Shown: positions 25,645-33,620 of the stretch, piece after piece | How the letters are laid out: each line of letters begins with the position of its first letter | Position numbering within the stretch: the stretch's first letter is position 1 | From: Bacillota bacterium | GTDB lineage: Bacteria > Bacillota > Clostridia > Clostridiales > Clostridiaceae | DNA: 39,757 bases | Reading direction: 5' to 3' | Assembly (NCBI GenBank): GCA_021781655.1 | Contig: JAJXWJ010000028.1 | Coordinates: 1 to 39,757, forward strand | The notes under the pieces: model-generated | Told to the model about the DNA's origin: nothing | Database searches by the model: none | Seen by the model: the letters and a program-made list of their open reading frames with translations, nothing else | Translations under genes and position numbers: made by a program

Positions 25645-26412
25645 TTGTGGAAGCTTTTTAAAGGTAAAGAATATAAAGAATCTAATTTTTCCATTGAGAA
25701 AAATAAAATACCAAAACATATAGCTATCATTATGGATGGAAATGGAAGATGGGCAGAAGAAAGAAAGTTACCAAGAACCATGGGACACAAGGCCGGTGTT
25801 GAGACCTTAAAAAAAATTGTAAGGGAAGCTAGCGATATCGGCATTAAATACTTAACTGCTTATTCTTTTTCTACTGAAAATTGGAAAAGGTCAGAAGAAG
25901 AAGTTAGCGGCTTAATGAATCTTTTAGTTGAATTTTTAAGAAGAGATTTAAAAGAAATGCATGAAAACAATATTATTATTAATACTTTAGGAGATATATC
26001 AAAATTACCTAAGCCATGCATCGATATTTTAAATGAATCAAAAGAAATGACCAAAAACAACACTGGAATGGTACTTAATTTAGCCTTGAATTATGGTGGA
26101 AGACAAGAAATAGTTTATGCTGTAAGAAATATATTTAAAGATTATGAAGATGGAAAAATATCAAAGGATATAATTGCAAATCTTAAAGAAGAAGACTTTA
26201 GTAATTATATTTTTACTAAGGGTATGCCTGACCCAGACATAATAATTAGACCTAGTGGGGAACAAAGATTAAGTAATTTTATGCTCTGGCAGTGTGCTTA
26301 TTCTGAATTTCTATATAATCACATAAATTGGCCAGAGTTCACTATAGAGGATTTTCACAAAGCTATAGAAGAATATAATAACAGGGATAGAAGGTATGGA
26401 GGCACAAAATAA
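25645..26412 (+). CDS. uppS: Undecaprenyl diphosphate synthase (isoprenyl transferase)
   Basis: UppS makes C55 undecaprenyl diphosphate, the lipid carrier of cell-wall synthesis. The 255-residue protein has KHIAIIMDGNGRWAEERKLPRTMGH (catalytic D31), YSFSTENWKRSEEEV, MPDPDIIIRPSGEQRLSNFM and WPEF. The start is probably TTG 25645: AAAGGAAGTGAT ends 5 bases before it. GTG 25636 lies inside that site. An 84-93-base gap after frr holds no clear promoter. Its end overlaps the region used as cdsA ribosome-binding site. Confidence 0.95.
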   Translation: MWKLFKGKEYKESNFSIEKNKIPKHIAIIMDGNGRWAEERKLPRTMGHKAGVETLKKIVREASDIGIKYLTAYSFSTENWKRSEEEVSGLMNLLVEFLRRDLKEMHENNIIINTLGDISKLPKPCIDILNESKEMTKNNTGMVLNLALNYGGRQEIVYAVRNIFKDYEDGKISKDIIANLKEEDFSNYIFTKGMPDPDIIIRPSGEQRLSNFMLWQCAYSEFLYNHINWPEFTIEDFHKAIEEYNNRDRRYGGTK

Positions 26413-26413
26413 T

Positions 26414-27262
26414 ATGAATAATAGATATATTGGAGCTATAATTTTAGCACCATTATTAATAGTAATATTCCTTGGAGGCCTTCCGCTTAAAATATTAATG
26501 CTAATTCTTTCCTTATTAGGTATGTACGAATTTTATGGTGCTGTAAAAAACAATAGTATTAACACAATAAACATTATCGGTTATATAATTACTATTATTT
26601 ATTATTTATTATTAAATAATAACATGAGCTTTAAATACATAATATTTATTTTTACTTTTTTGCTTATCATAATGTTATGCATACCGGTTTTTTATTTAAA
26701 ATATAATTTTATTGATACATCTTTGACAATACTTGGGTTTATGTATATATCTGTTTTTTTTAGTTTTGTAGTTTTGGTGGAATCAAAAACAGTATCGGTT
26801 AATGATATAGTAATAAATTCAGGAAAGTATTTTGTTTGGTTAATTTTTTTATGCTCTTGGATTTGTGATACTGCAGCATATTATTCTGGTAAATATTTAG
26901 GCCAAGGTGGAAAACATAAACTATCACCAATAATAAGTCCAAATAAAACTGTGGAAGGTGCCATAGGTGGGTTGCTTGGAAGTACTATTTCTAGTATGAT
27001 ATTTGGATATATAATAAATATATATGGTTATAATTTTAATTTACTTCATATCAATATATTGAATTATGCTATAATAGGATTTTTATGTGGTGCTTTTTCT
27101 CAGCTTGGAGATTTATCAGCTTCTTCTATTAAACGATATGTAAAGAAAAAAGATTATGGAACCTTAATACCAGGTCATGGCGGTGTATTAGATAGGTTTG
27201 ACAGTATATTGTTTTCTGCTGTAGTTGTTTATTTTTATTTGACATTTATTCTTAATATGTAG
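26414..27262 (+). CDS. cdsA: Phosphatidate cytidylyltransferase
   Basis: CdsA makes CDP-diacylglycerol from phosphatidate and CTP, feeding phosphatidylglycerol and cardiolipin synthesis. The 282-residue membrane protein has about eight TM segments, SPNKTVEGAIGG, and the CDP-alcohol transferase signature GDLSASSIKRYVKKKDYGTLIPGHGGVLDRFDS near the C-terminus. ATG 26414 is chosen because GGAGG (26398-26402), at the end of uppS, serves it; ATG 26396 precedes that site. dxr, rseP, ispG and polC usually follow cdsA in related genomes, but here a terminator and unrelated genes follow. Confidence 0.95.
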   Translation: MNNRYIGAIILAPLLIVIFLGGLPLKILMLILSLLGMYEFYGAVKNNSINTINIIGYIITIIYYLLLNNNMSFKYIIFIFTFLLIIMLCIPVFYLKYNFIDTSLTILGFMYISVFFSFVVLVESKTVSVNDIVINSGKYFVWLIFLCSWICDTAAYYSGKYLGQGGKHKLSPIISPNKTVEGAIGGLLGSTISSMIFGYIINIYGYNFNLLHINILNYAIIGFLCGAFSQLGDLSASSIKRYVKKKDYGTLIPGHGGVLDRFDSILFSAVVVYFYLTFILNM

Positions 27263-27264
27263 TA

Positions 27265-27309
27265 AAAAGAGCTGCTATGCAAGTTATTATTTTGTGCTGC
27301 AGCTCTTTT
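27265..27309 (+). terminator. Terminator after cdsA
   Basis: AAAAGAGCTGC (27265-27275) pairs exactly with GCAGCTCTTTT (27299-27309); the loop is long (23 bases). It marks the end of the conserved block. Confidence 0.75.
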
Positions 27310-27337
27310 AATAAAAAATTATAAAGTAGGAGATTAT

Positions 27338-27829
27338 ATGGAGAAGTTAATTAGTAATGTAACTAAAGATTTAATACAATATTTTGATGGTGATGTAAAA
27401 AGAATTAATCATGCCTTAAAGGTTCATAGTTTTGCAAAATGTATTGGTGAACTTGAAAATATAAGCGATGAAATGAAATTTATTTTAGAAACTGCGGCTA
27501 TTCTTCATGATATTGGAATCAAAGAAAGTGAAAGAAAATATAACTCATCTGCGGCAAAGTATCAAGAAATAGAAGGTCCTCCAGTTGCAGAAACCATATT
27601 ATTAAAATATAATCTAAATAAAAAGCACTTAAATAGAATATTATTTCTAATAGGTAATCATCATACCCATAGCAAAATAGATGATATTGATTTTCAAATA
27701 TTGGTTGAAGCAGACTTTTTAGTTAACATTTTTGAAGATGAATTGGAATTGGAGCCTATTGTAACTATTAGAGATAGATTTTTCAAAACAAAAAGTGGAA
27801 TTTGCTTAATAAATAGTTTGTATTTATAG
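27338..27829 (+). CDS. HD-domain phosphohydrolase-like protein
   Basis: This is a 163-residue single HD domain, a metal-dependent phosphohydrolase fold. It shows RINHALKVHSFAKCI (first His), AAILHDIGI (His-Asp pair, about 57-58), IGNHHTHS (further His) and LVEADFLVNIFED (last Asp). AGTAGGAG precedes the ATG. The substrate is unknown; nucleotide or signalling-nucleotide hydrolysis is possible. The MazG-like gene that follows after 28 bases would suit a house-cleaning nucleotide function. Confidence 0.85.
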   Translation: MEKLISNVTKDLIQYFDGDVKRINHALKVHSFAKCIGELENISDEMKFILETAAILHDIGIKESERKYNSSAAKYQEIEGPPVAETILLKYNLNKKHLNRILFLIGNHHTHSKIDDIDFQILVEADFLVNIFEDELELEPIVTIRDRFFKTKSGICLINSLYL

Positions 27830-27857
27830 AGTAACACTTATGAGAGGAGAAACACTT

Positions 27858-28526
27858 ATGGAAGAAAATTATGTTATGAAGCTACCTGAATTGAATTGCT
27901 TAAGACCAAATGAACAGACTACCTTTAGAAAATTAGTGGAAGAAATTGCTGAATGTAATACTTCAATTGAAGAACTTAGAGAGTATGAAGAACAAAACAA
28001 CACAAATTGTCTTCTTTTAAGCGATAAAGAAGTAGTTATGCTAAGAGAAATCTACAAGGTTAGATTAAATAATGTAATGGGTGAAATAATGGATATAGCT
28101 CAAGTTTGTGCGTCACAGCTATTCGTATTTGGAAATTATAATATAAATATTCAAATGCTTTTTAATGAATATATGAAACAAAATGCACGAAATGAAAATC
28201 AAATTATTTTTCAATTAAAAAATAACTGCAGATATATCCACTTTGAATCAACTAATAATTGTGCTACCTTGGAAAAAACTATGAATTTAATAATCTTATC
28301 TATGGGAAAAATCGCCCAGCTTGGAAAGTTTACTGGAGATAATGGTGAAATTCCTACCATAAGCAAAGAAACTTCAAATAAAAAATATGTTTATGAACTT
28401 TTTGAAATAATGCAAAACTGCTTTAATCTATTATATAGTATAGAAGAAAAATATCATATTAACATGGAAAAATTGTTTGATGAGCATGTAGAAAAGTTAG
28501 TAAAAAAGGGATATTGCAAATTATAA
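27858..28526 (+). CDS. Protein with two tandem MazG-like helical units
   Basis: I do not recognise a named family, but two MazG-like helical patterns can be seen. Unit 1 (about 20-105) has FRKLVEEIAECNTSI and EIMDIAQVCASQLF...INIQMLFNEYMKQ. Unit 2 (about 135-222) has LEKTMNLIILSMGKIAQL and ELFEIMQNCFNLLYSIEEKYHINMEKLFDEHVEKL. Unit 1 keeps the acidic EExxE and ExxD residues of MazG-type NTP pyrophosphohydrolases. In unit 2 they are largely lost, so it may be structural. ATG 27858 is chosen because AGAGGAGAA lies just before it; ATG 27840 overlaps that site. It probably forms an operon with the HD gene. Confidence 0.6.
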   Translation: MEENYVMKLPELNCLRPNEQTTFRKLVEEIAECNTSIEELREYEEQNNTNCLLLSDKEVVMLREIYKVRLNNVMGEIMDIAQVCASQLFVFGNYNINIQMLFNEYMKQNARNENQIIFQLKNNCRYIHFESTNNCATLEKTMNLIILSMGKIAQLGKFTGDNGEIPTISKETSNKKYVYELFEIMQNCFNLLYSIEEKYHINMEKLFDEHVEKLVKKGYCKL

Positions 28527-28567
28527 ATTTATAATGTTTTTCTATTCAACAACTGCTATGTGTAAGG

Positions 28568-28596
28568 TTGATAAAAACTAAAGGTTATGGTAAATT
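28568..28596 (+). promoter_or_regulatory. Promoter upstream of the CmpB-type gene
   Basis: TTGATA (28568-28573), a 17-bp spacer and TAAATT (28591-28596) with extended TGG. It gives a leader of about 60 bases before ATG 28661. Confidence 0.55.
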
Positions 28597-28660
28597 AATA
28601 TTAGGTCAAACGTCCGAATTGTTTATTTTAAAAGAAATAGTTTTGGAGAGGGGTATATGT

Positions 28661-29374
28661 ATGTTGTGTTACGATGATATAATGTTATTCTTTACCATTT
28701 ATTCTTTCCTAGGTTGGGCTTTAGAATCAATTTTTGCAAGTATGAACAAAAGAGAATTCGTAAATAGAGGTTTTTTAAATGGCTTTCTATGTCCAATATA
28801 TGGGTTTGGGGCAATTTTAACAGTTCAGTTCTCATCTTTACTTTCACACCTTTTAGGAAATAGCTTATATATGCTAGGTTTAAATTTGTTTATTACCGTA
28901 ATTTCAGTAACTATTTTAGAATATATAACAGGGTTTCTTTTAGAAACCATATTTAACTGCAGATGGTGGGATTATAGTAATAATAAAATAAATCTTAAAG
29001 GTTATATTTGTCTTAAATTTTCGCTTATATGGGGTTTGCTTACTATTATATTAATAAAGCTAATTCACCCATTTATCTTTAAACTGGTAGCAGCTATACC
29101 GGTTTCATATAAAAATATATTTACTATACTTTTACTACTATATTTTTTAATTGATTTAACAAATTCAGTTTATGATGCACTGGACTTATGTAATTTCATT
29201 TCAAATTATACTTCTAACTTTCCAATAAAAAAAATCAAGAAATATAAAAGGTTTTTTAATGCTTTTCCAGGATTAATAATTTATTATTCAAAAATTATCA
29301 ATAAAGATATAAGGAGTGTTTTGAATGACAAGGTTGATAAAATCAAAATGGAGTTTAAAACAAGATTTTTATAA
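28661..29374 (+). CDS. CmpB-type putative ABC transporter membrane protein
   Basis: This is a 237-residue integral membrane protein of the family annotated as putative ABC-transporter type IV/CmpB (PF06541), common in clostridia. The signature is FYSFLGWALES-like (FTIYSFLGWALESIFASM), RGFLNGFLCPIYGFGAI, EYITGFLLETIFNCRWWDYS and INLKGYICLKFSLIWG. About five to six TM segments are visible. ATG 28661 is chosen because TGGAGAGGGG lies 7 bases before it; the longer frame covers the promoter. No ATPase subunit lies next to it, so transport is unproven. The 3' end overlaps the HD gene by 50 bases. Confidence 0.82.
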   Translation: MLCYDDIMLFFTIYSFLGWALESIFASMNKREFVNRGFLNGFLCPIYGFGAILTVQFSSLLSHLLGNSLYMLGLNLFITVISVTILEYITGFLLETIFNCRWWDYSNNKINLKGYICLKFSLIWGLLTIILIKLIHPFIFKLVAAIPVSYKNIFTILLLLYFLIDLTNSVYDALDLCNFISNYTSNFPIKKIKKYKRFFNAFPGLIIYYSKIINKDIRSVLNDKVDKIKMEFKTRFL

Positions 29375-29840
29375 TAAAGATGGCTATATGGAGTTCGTTT
29401 CTGATTTAATTTTTAATGAAAAAATTCAATCAATGAAAAATTACACACAACACGGTAGTATAAATTGTTATGATCATTGTTTAAACGTTTCATATTATAG
29501 TTACCGCCTTTGTAAATTGTTAGGACTAGATTATAAGTGTGCTGCTAGAGGTGCAATGCTTCACGACTTTTTTCTTTACGATTGGCACACTACAAAGCCT
29601 AGTGAAGGTCTACATGGTTTTGTTCATCCTAAAATAGCTTTAAAAAATGCTAATAAATACTTTTGTCTAAACGAAATGGAAAAAGATATAATAGTAAAAC
29701 ATATGTGGCCCTTAACCTTAAAGTTACCTAAATATAAAGAGTCATATATAGTTACCTTTGTAGATAAATTTTGTACTATTTTAGAAATAACATCATTAAA
29801 AAAAATACTAGGCTTTACTCGATTAGATAACTGCCAGTAA
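29325..29840 (+). CDS. HD-domain protein
   Basis: This 171-residue HD-domain protein is unlike the one at 27338. Its motifs are NCYDHCLNVSYYSYRLCKLLGLD, GAMLHDFFLYDWH (HD pair), GFVHPKIAL, IIVKHMWPLT and VTFVDKFCTI, which together give the H...HD...H...H...D set, so it is probably an active phosphohydrolase. AAGGAGTG precedes ATG 29325. It overlaps the CmpB-type gene by 50 bases, a pairing I believe is recurrent in clostridia, which suggests a joint role. Confidence 0.85.
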   Translation: MTRLIKSKWSLKQDFYNKDGYMEFVSDLIFNEKIQSMKNYTQHGSINCYDHCLNVSYYSYRLCKLLGLDYKCAARGAMLHDFFLYDWHTTKPSEGLHGFVHPKIALKNANKYFCLNEMEKDIIVKHMWPLTLKLPKYKESYIVTFVDKFCTILEITSLKKILGFTRLDNCQ

Positions 29841-29869
29841 TAACCTCTGGCAAAGAGGAGGAAAATTTT

Positions 29870-30448
29870 ATGTTTAAGATATGTGAAAACAAAAATCAAT
29901 CAGATAAAATACTTGCTGCAGCTATAGACTGTATATCAAGAAAAGGTTACGCAAATGTATCTTTAAGAGATATAGCAAATGAAGCTGGTGTGGTTTTAAG
30001 CCAGTTAAATTACTATTATAAAAATAAAGAAGGTTTGTTTACACAAATTGTGAAAGCTTTAAGCGAAATGTATATAGAAGAAATAGAGTTTAGTCTAAAA
30101 AAAGGTAAATCAAGAAAAGAGCGAATAGCTTTTTTAATTATTTTTTTTCAAAACATGTTAAGGAAAGAACCAGAACTGTTCAAGCTTCTTTTTGATTTAA
30201 GCAGTATGGCCCTTTGGTCAAATAATCTGAAAGATCTTTTAGACAGCTTATTTAATAGATTAGCAACCTTGATAGAAAAATATATTCTTAAAGATTCAGT
30301 AAATAAAGAAAACCTAGATAAATCATCCTTAACTTTATCGAGGATGATTTTAGGAACATTATTTGGTACATCAGTGCAAGTTGTGTTAACAAAAGATAAC
30401 GATGAGATTATAGCTTCTTTATCAAATATGAAGTCTTTATTTGATTAA
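29870..30448 (+). CDS. TetR-family transcriptional regulator (first)
   Basis: This is a 192-residue regulator with the TetR HTH at about 10-57: KILAAAIDCISRKGYANVSLRDIANEAGVVLSQLNYYYKNKEGLF. The C-terminal ligand domain is all-helical and unassigned. GAGGAGG precedes the ATG, partly within a small hairpin (CCTCT/AGAGG, 29844-29858). It lies 30 bases after the HD gene and may be in the same operon. No matching palindrome was found in front of it. Its target is unknown. Confidence 0.9.
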   Translation: MFKICENKNQSDKILAAAIDCISRKGYANVSLRDIANEAGVVLSQLNYYYKNKEGLFTQIVKALSEMYIEEIEFSLKKGKSRKERIAFLIIFFQNMLRKEPELFKLLFDLSSMALWSNNLKDLLDSLFNRLATLIEKYILKDSVNKENLDKSSLTLSRMILGTLFGTSVQVVLTKDNDEIIASLSNMKSLFD

Positions 30449-30484
30449 AAAATTAAAATATTTATTAAAAAATGTATAATACTA

Positions 30485-30513
30485 TTGACAATAAATGAAT
30501 GTTCGTTTATTAT
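30485..30513 (+). promoter_or_regulatory. Promoter of the second TetR gene with embedded operator
   Basis: TTGACA (30485-30490), a 17-bp spacer and TATTAT (30508-30513): a near-consensus promoter. A 22-base imperfect palindrome (30490-30511; 18 of 22 positions symmetric, core GAATGTTC) fills the whole spacer, so bound repressor would block RNA polymerase. Its centre is 7.5 bases from the -10. Confidence 0.78.
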
Positions 30514-30535
30514 AAGAACAAATAGAGGTGATCTA

Positions 30536-31099
30536 ATGAGAAAAAAAGATGATGAAAAAGAAAAAAGTATAAAAGAGGCAGTAATTAAACTGATACTTGA
30601 AGAAGGTTTCCATGGTACTTCTATTTCAAAAATTGCAAAGATGGCTGGGGTTTCACCAGCAACAGTATATATTTATTTCGAAAATAAAGAAAATATGCTG
30701 CAAAATATTTATCAAGAGTACTCAGAAGAAATATATGATTATATATCCAGCAGAGTTAAGATGGGAATGTGTGGAAAAGAAATTTTAGAAATGTTAATTA
30801 GAAGTTACTACAACTATATATGTGAAAATGAAGAAATATTTAATTTTGTAGATCAATTTTCAAGTTGCCGTTCACTTGCTTGTGGTTGTAGCAAAGCAAA
30901 AGGTATTTGCAACATAAATGATTTAATTATTGAACTAAAAAATAAACATATAATTAAACAATATAATATTGAAAATTTAGTTGCATTTATATTTTATCCT
31001 GTTAAGGCAATTGCAGTTGATCATCATAAATCTGAGGACGAAAAAAATGTTTTACTACTAGAAATGATTGAAATTATTCAAAATGCTCTTTTAGTTTAG
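30536..31099 (+). CDS. TetR-family transcriptional regulator (second), likely autorepressor
   Basis: This is a 187-residue TetR-type repressor. The HTH (about 10-56) reads IKEAVIKLILEEGFHGTSISKIAKMAGVSPATVYIYFENKENML. ATG 30536 is chosen because AGAGGTGAT precedes it; a longer in-frame start would lie inside the promoter. The ligand domain has a cysteine cluster: C111, C116, C118 and C125 (CRSLACGCSKAKGIC), which might bind metal or sense oxidation. The palindrome in its promoter recurs before lon, so it probably represses itself and the Lon/ABC/DUF2156 operon. Confidence 0.92.
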   Translation: MRKKDDEKEKSIKEAVIKLILEEGFHGTSISKIAKMAGVSPATVYIYFENKENMLQNIYQEYSEEIYDYISSRVKMGMCGKEILEMLIRSYYNYICENEEIFNFVDQFSSCRSLACGCSKAKGICNINDLIIELKNKHIIKQYNIENLVAFIFYPVKAIAVDHHKSEDEKNVLLLEMIEIIQNALLV

Positions 31100-31110
31100 A
31101 AATTTAGTTA

Positions 31111-31152
31111 GCGGGATTCTTAAGTAATTTTATATTCGATAAAGAATCTCGC
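31111..31152 (+). other. Hairpin between tetR and lon
   Basis: GCGGGATTCTT (31111-31121) pairs with AAGAATCTCGC (31142-31152) with one G-U pair and a 20-base loop. No T run follows (AATAATAT), so termination is uncertain. Confidence 0.5.
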
Positions 31153-31170
31153 AATAATATAATCAATAAT

Positions 31171-31192
31171 TAAATGAGCGTTCACTTATAAA
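31171..31192 (+). promoter_or_regulatory. Operator and -10 in front of lon
   Basis: The palindrome at 31171-31188 (TAAATGAGCGTTCACTTA) matches the operator in the upstream tetR promoter at 14 of 18 aligned positions. TATAAA (31187-31192) lies at the same distance from the palindrome centre (7.5 bases) as the tetR -10. The -35 region is weak. Confidence 0.68.
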
Positions 31193-31217
31193 TCAAAATG
31201 AAGGGATGGGAGTTAAG

Positions 31218-33593
31218 ATGGATTTAAATAAAGATAAAAAAACAGGAATAGTAATTCCAATATCGGATGTAGTATTGTTGCCAGGTGTAAGTACAAATAT
31301 TTGGATAAAAAATCTTACTGAAAAGGAACTCATAAGTTTAGAACATAAAGATACTGTAAAGCTTGCATTTTTTCTAAAACAAAATTTTGGAAGAAACACA
31401 TTAAAGGAAGATGATTTTTATAAAATTGGTGTTAGCTTTTTAGTTAAAGATATTAATAAAAATCAAAAAGGTTATAAAATTAATATTGAAGTTTTGGATA
31501 GGGTAGAGATGCTAAACCTTACAGTAGAAAATGACTTAATTTATTCTGATTATGTTGATTCAAATGAAATAGTTGATTTAAATGACAAGAGTAAAGAAGA
31601 TATGCTTCTTTACATTAAGAAAACTACTCATGATATAAGTAAAAAGTTTCAAGGAGCAGACAGTTATATTAAAGTAATAGACGAATTTAAAGACTTAAAT
31701 TCTATAATGACCTATTTATCACAATTTATGCCTATATCCAATGATGAAAAATATGATTTACTAGAAACACAGTCCTTAAAGGAAAGAAGCTTAAAGTTTA
31801 TGGATTTTATAATTAAACAAAAAGAAGCTATAGAATTACAAATTGAATTAGCTGAAAAGTTCTCAGAAAAGGCAAATAAAAATTATAGAGAATCTGTATT
31901 AAGAGAACAATTAAGAGCAATTCAAGATGAATTAAATGAAGGTAAGTCTGAAGTTAAAAAAGACAAAGACTATTTTAGCAAAATAGAAGAGGCAAATATG
32001 CCAGAAGAAATAAAAAATGTAGCTCTCGAAGAATTAGATAAATTAGAGGCTCAAAGCCCTAATAGCTCAGAATATAATATAATTCGAAGTTATTTAGAAC
32101 TACTTATAAATCTTCCTTGGAAAAAGAGCGAAGGTAAACCAATTAACTTAAGTGAGGCAAGAAGAATTTTAAATGAAGCTCACTTCGGACTTGATAAAGT
32201 TAAAGATAGAATAATTCAACACTTAGCTGTAATGAAGTTAAAAAAGGATAAAAAAGGTTCAATTTTACTACTTGTTGGTCCTCCAGGAACAGGTAAAACA
32301 AGTCTAGGAAAAAGTATTGCCGAAGCCTTAGATAGAAAATATATACGTTTAAGTCTAGGCGGTATTAGAGATGAAGCTGAAATTAGAGGTCATAGAAGAA
32401 CCTATGTAGGTGCTATGCCAGGAAGAATTATAGCAAGCATAAAAAATGCAGGTGAAAATAATCCTGTTATGATATTAGATGAAGTAGATAAAATAATGAG
32501 TGGGGGATATAGCGGTGATCCAGCTAGTGCACTACTTGAGGTACTAGACCCAGAGCAAAACAATACCTTTACAGATCATTATTTAGATTTACCTTTTGAT
32601 TTGTCAGATGTATTTTTTATTGCTACTGCTAACTCACTTGAAACCATTCCAGCACCGCTACTAGATAGAATGGAAGTAATACAAATTTCAAGCTACACAA
32701 CAAATGAAAAATTCTATATAGGCAAAGATCATTTGATTCCAGAAGTATTAGAAGAGCATGGATTAACAAAGGAGCAATTAATTATAGATGATGACGTGCT
32801 TAAAAAAATTATTAGCGATTACACTTTAGAAGCTGGTGTAAGAGGCTTAAAGAAACAATTAGCTGCACTTGCAAGAATTGCTTCAGAAAAAATAGTATCA
32901 AATTCAAAAGACCTTCCTTACAAAATTGAATTATCACAACTTGAAGATTTATTAGGAAGACAAGTATCTAGACATGATATAGCTGAGAAAGATAATCCTC
33001 CAGGAGTAGTTACTGGACTTGCATGGACTCCAGTTGGTGGTGAAATATTATTTATCGAAGCAACAGATATGGTAGGTAATGGACAAGTTATTTTGACAGG
33101 TAAATTAGGTGATGTTATGAAAGAATCTGCTAGAATATCTTTAAGTCTTTTAAAATCAAGACTACCACTAAATTCAATTAATTTTAAGGAAAGAGATCTT
33201 CATATACATGTACCATCTGGCGCTGTACCTAAAGATGGTCCATCAGCTGGAATTGCACTATTTACTGCCTTAGCATCACTTGTAATGGGAATAAAAGTAG
33301 ATTCTAAAATTGCTATGACAGGAGAAATAACTTTAAGAGGAGCAGTTCTTCCTATTGGAGGCTTAAAAGAAAAATTGCTTGGAGCTGAGAGGGCAGGAAT
33401 TACAAAGGTTTTAATTCCTAAAGAAAATGTAGCCGACTTAAAAGATGTCCCTGAAGAAGTAAAAAATAGTATTAAAATAGTGCCAGTAGAAACTATAGAA
33501 GATGTTTTAAAAGAAACTTTAGGAATATCATTACCTAGAATAGACCATGTTAATGCTTTAAATAAAGCTTCTGAAGCTTCTATAAGTCAATAA
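31218..33593 (+). CDS. lon: ATP-dependent Lon protease
   Basis: Lon is a cytoplasmic AAA+ protease that degrades misfolded and regulatory proteins. The 791-residue product has a divergent N-terminal substrate domain (about 10-200), a coiled-coil linker (REQLRAIQDELNE), an AAA+ module with Walker A GPPGTGKT (354-361) and Walker B VMILDEVDK, and a protease domain with S676 (PKDGPSAGI) and K719 (GGLKEKLLGA). It appears complete and active. ATG 31218 is preferred (GGGAG five bases upstream); ATG 31206 is the alternative. It carries a TetR-type operator and precedes an ABC exporter by 27 bases, which is not the usual clpX-lon context. It may be a second, regulated Lon. Confidence 0.93.
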   Translation: MDLNKDKKTGIVIPISDVVLLPGVSTNIWIKNLTEKELISLEHKDTVKLAFFLKQNFGRNTLKEDDFYKIGVSFLVKDINKNQKGYKINIEVLDRVEMLNLTVENDLIYSDYVDSNEIVDLNDKSKEDMLLYIKKTTHDISKKFQGADSYIKVIDEFKDLNSIMTYLSQFMPISNDEKYDLLETQSLKERSLKFMDFIIKQKEAIELQIELAEKFSEKANKNYRESVLREQLRAIQDELNEGKSEVKKDKDYFSKIEEANMPEEIKNVALEELDKLEAQSPNSSEYNIIRSYLELLINLPWKKSEGKPINLSEARRILNEAHFGLDKVKDRIIQHLAVMKLKKDKKGSILLLVGPPGTGKTSLGKSIAEALDRKYIRLSLGGIRDEAEIRGHRRTYVGAMPGRIIASIKNAGENNPVMILDEVDKIMSGGYSGDPASALLEVLDPEQNNTFTDHYLDLPFDLSDVFFIATANSLETIPAPLLDRMEVIQISSYTTNEKFYIGKDHLIPEVLEEHGLTKEQLIIDDDVLKKIISDYTLEAGVRGLKKQLAALARIASEKIVSNSKDLPYKIELSQLEDLLGRQVSRHDIAEKDNPPGVVTGLAWTPVGGEILFIEATDMVGNGQVILTGKLGDVMKESARISLSLLKSRLPLNSINFKERDLHIHVPSGAVPKDGPSAGIALFTALASLVMGIKVDSKIAMTGEITLRGAVLPIGGLKEKLLGAERAGITKVLIPKENVADLKDVPEEVKNSIKIVPVETIEDVLKETLGISLPRIDHVNALNKASEASISQ

Positions 33594-33620
33594 ATTAAAA
33601 TAATTACAAGAGGTGATGCC

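Noticed and set aside
31111-31152. Hairpin after the second tetR considered as an intrinsic terminator
   Set aside because: No T tract on either strand, so it is listed only as a hairpin.
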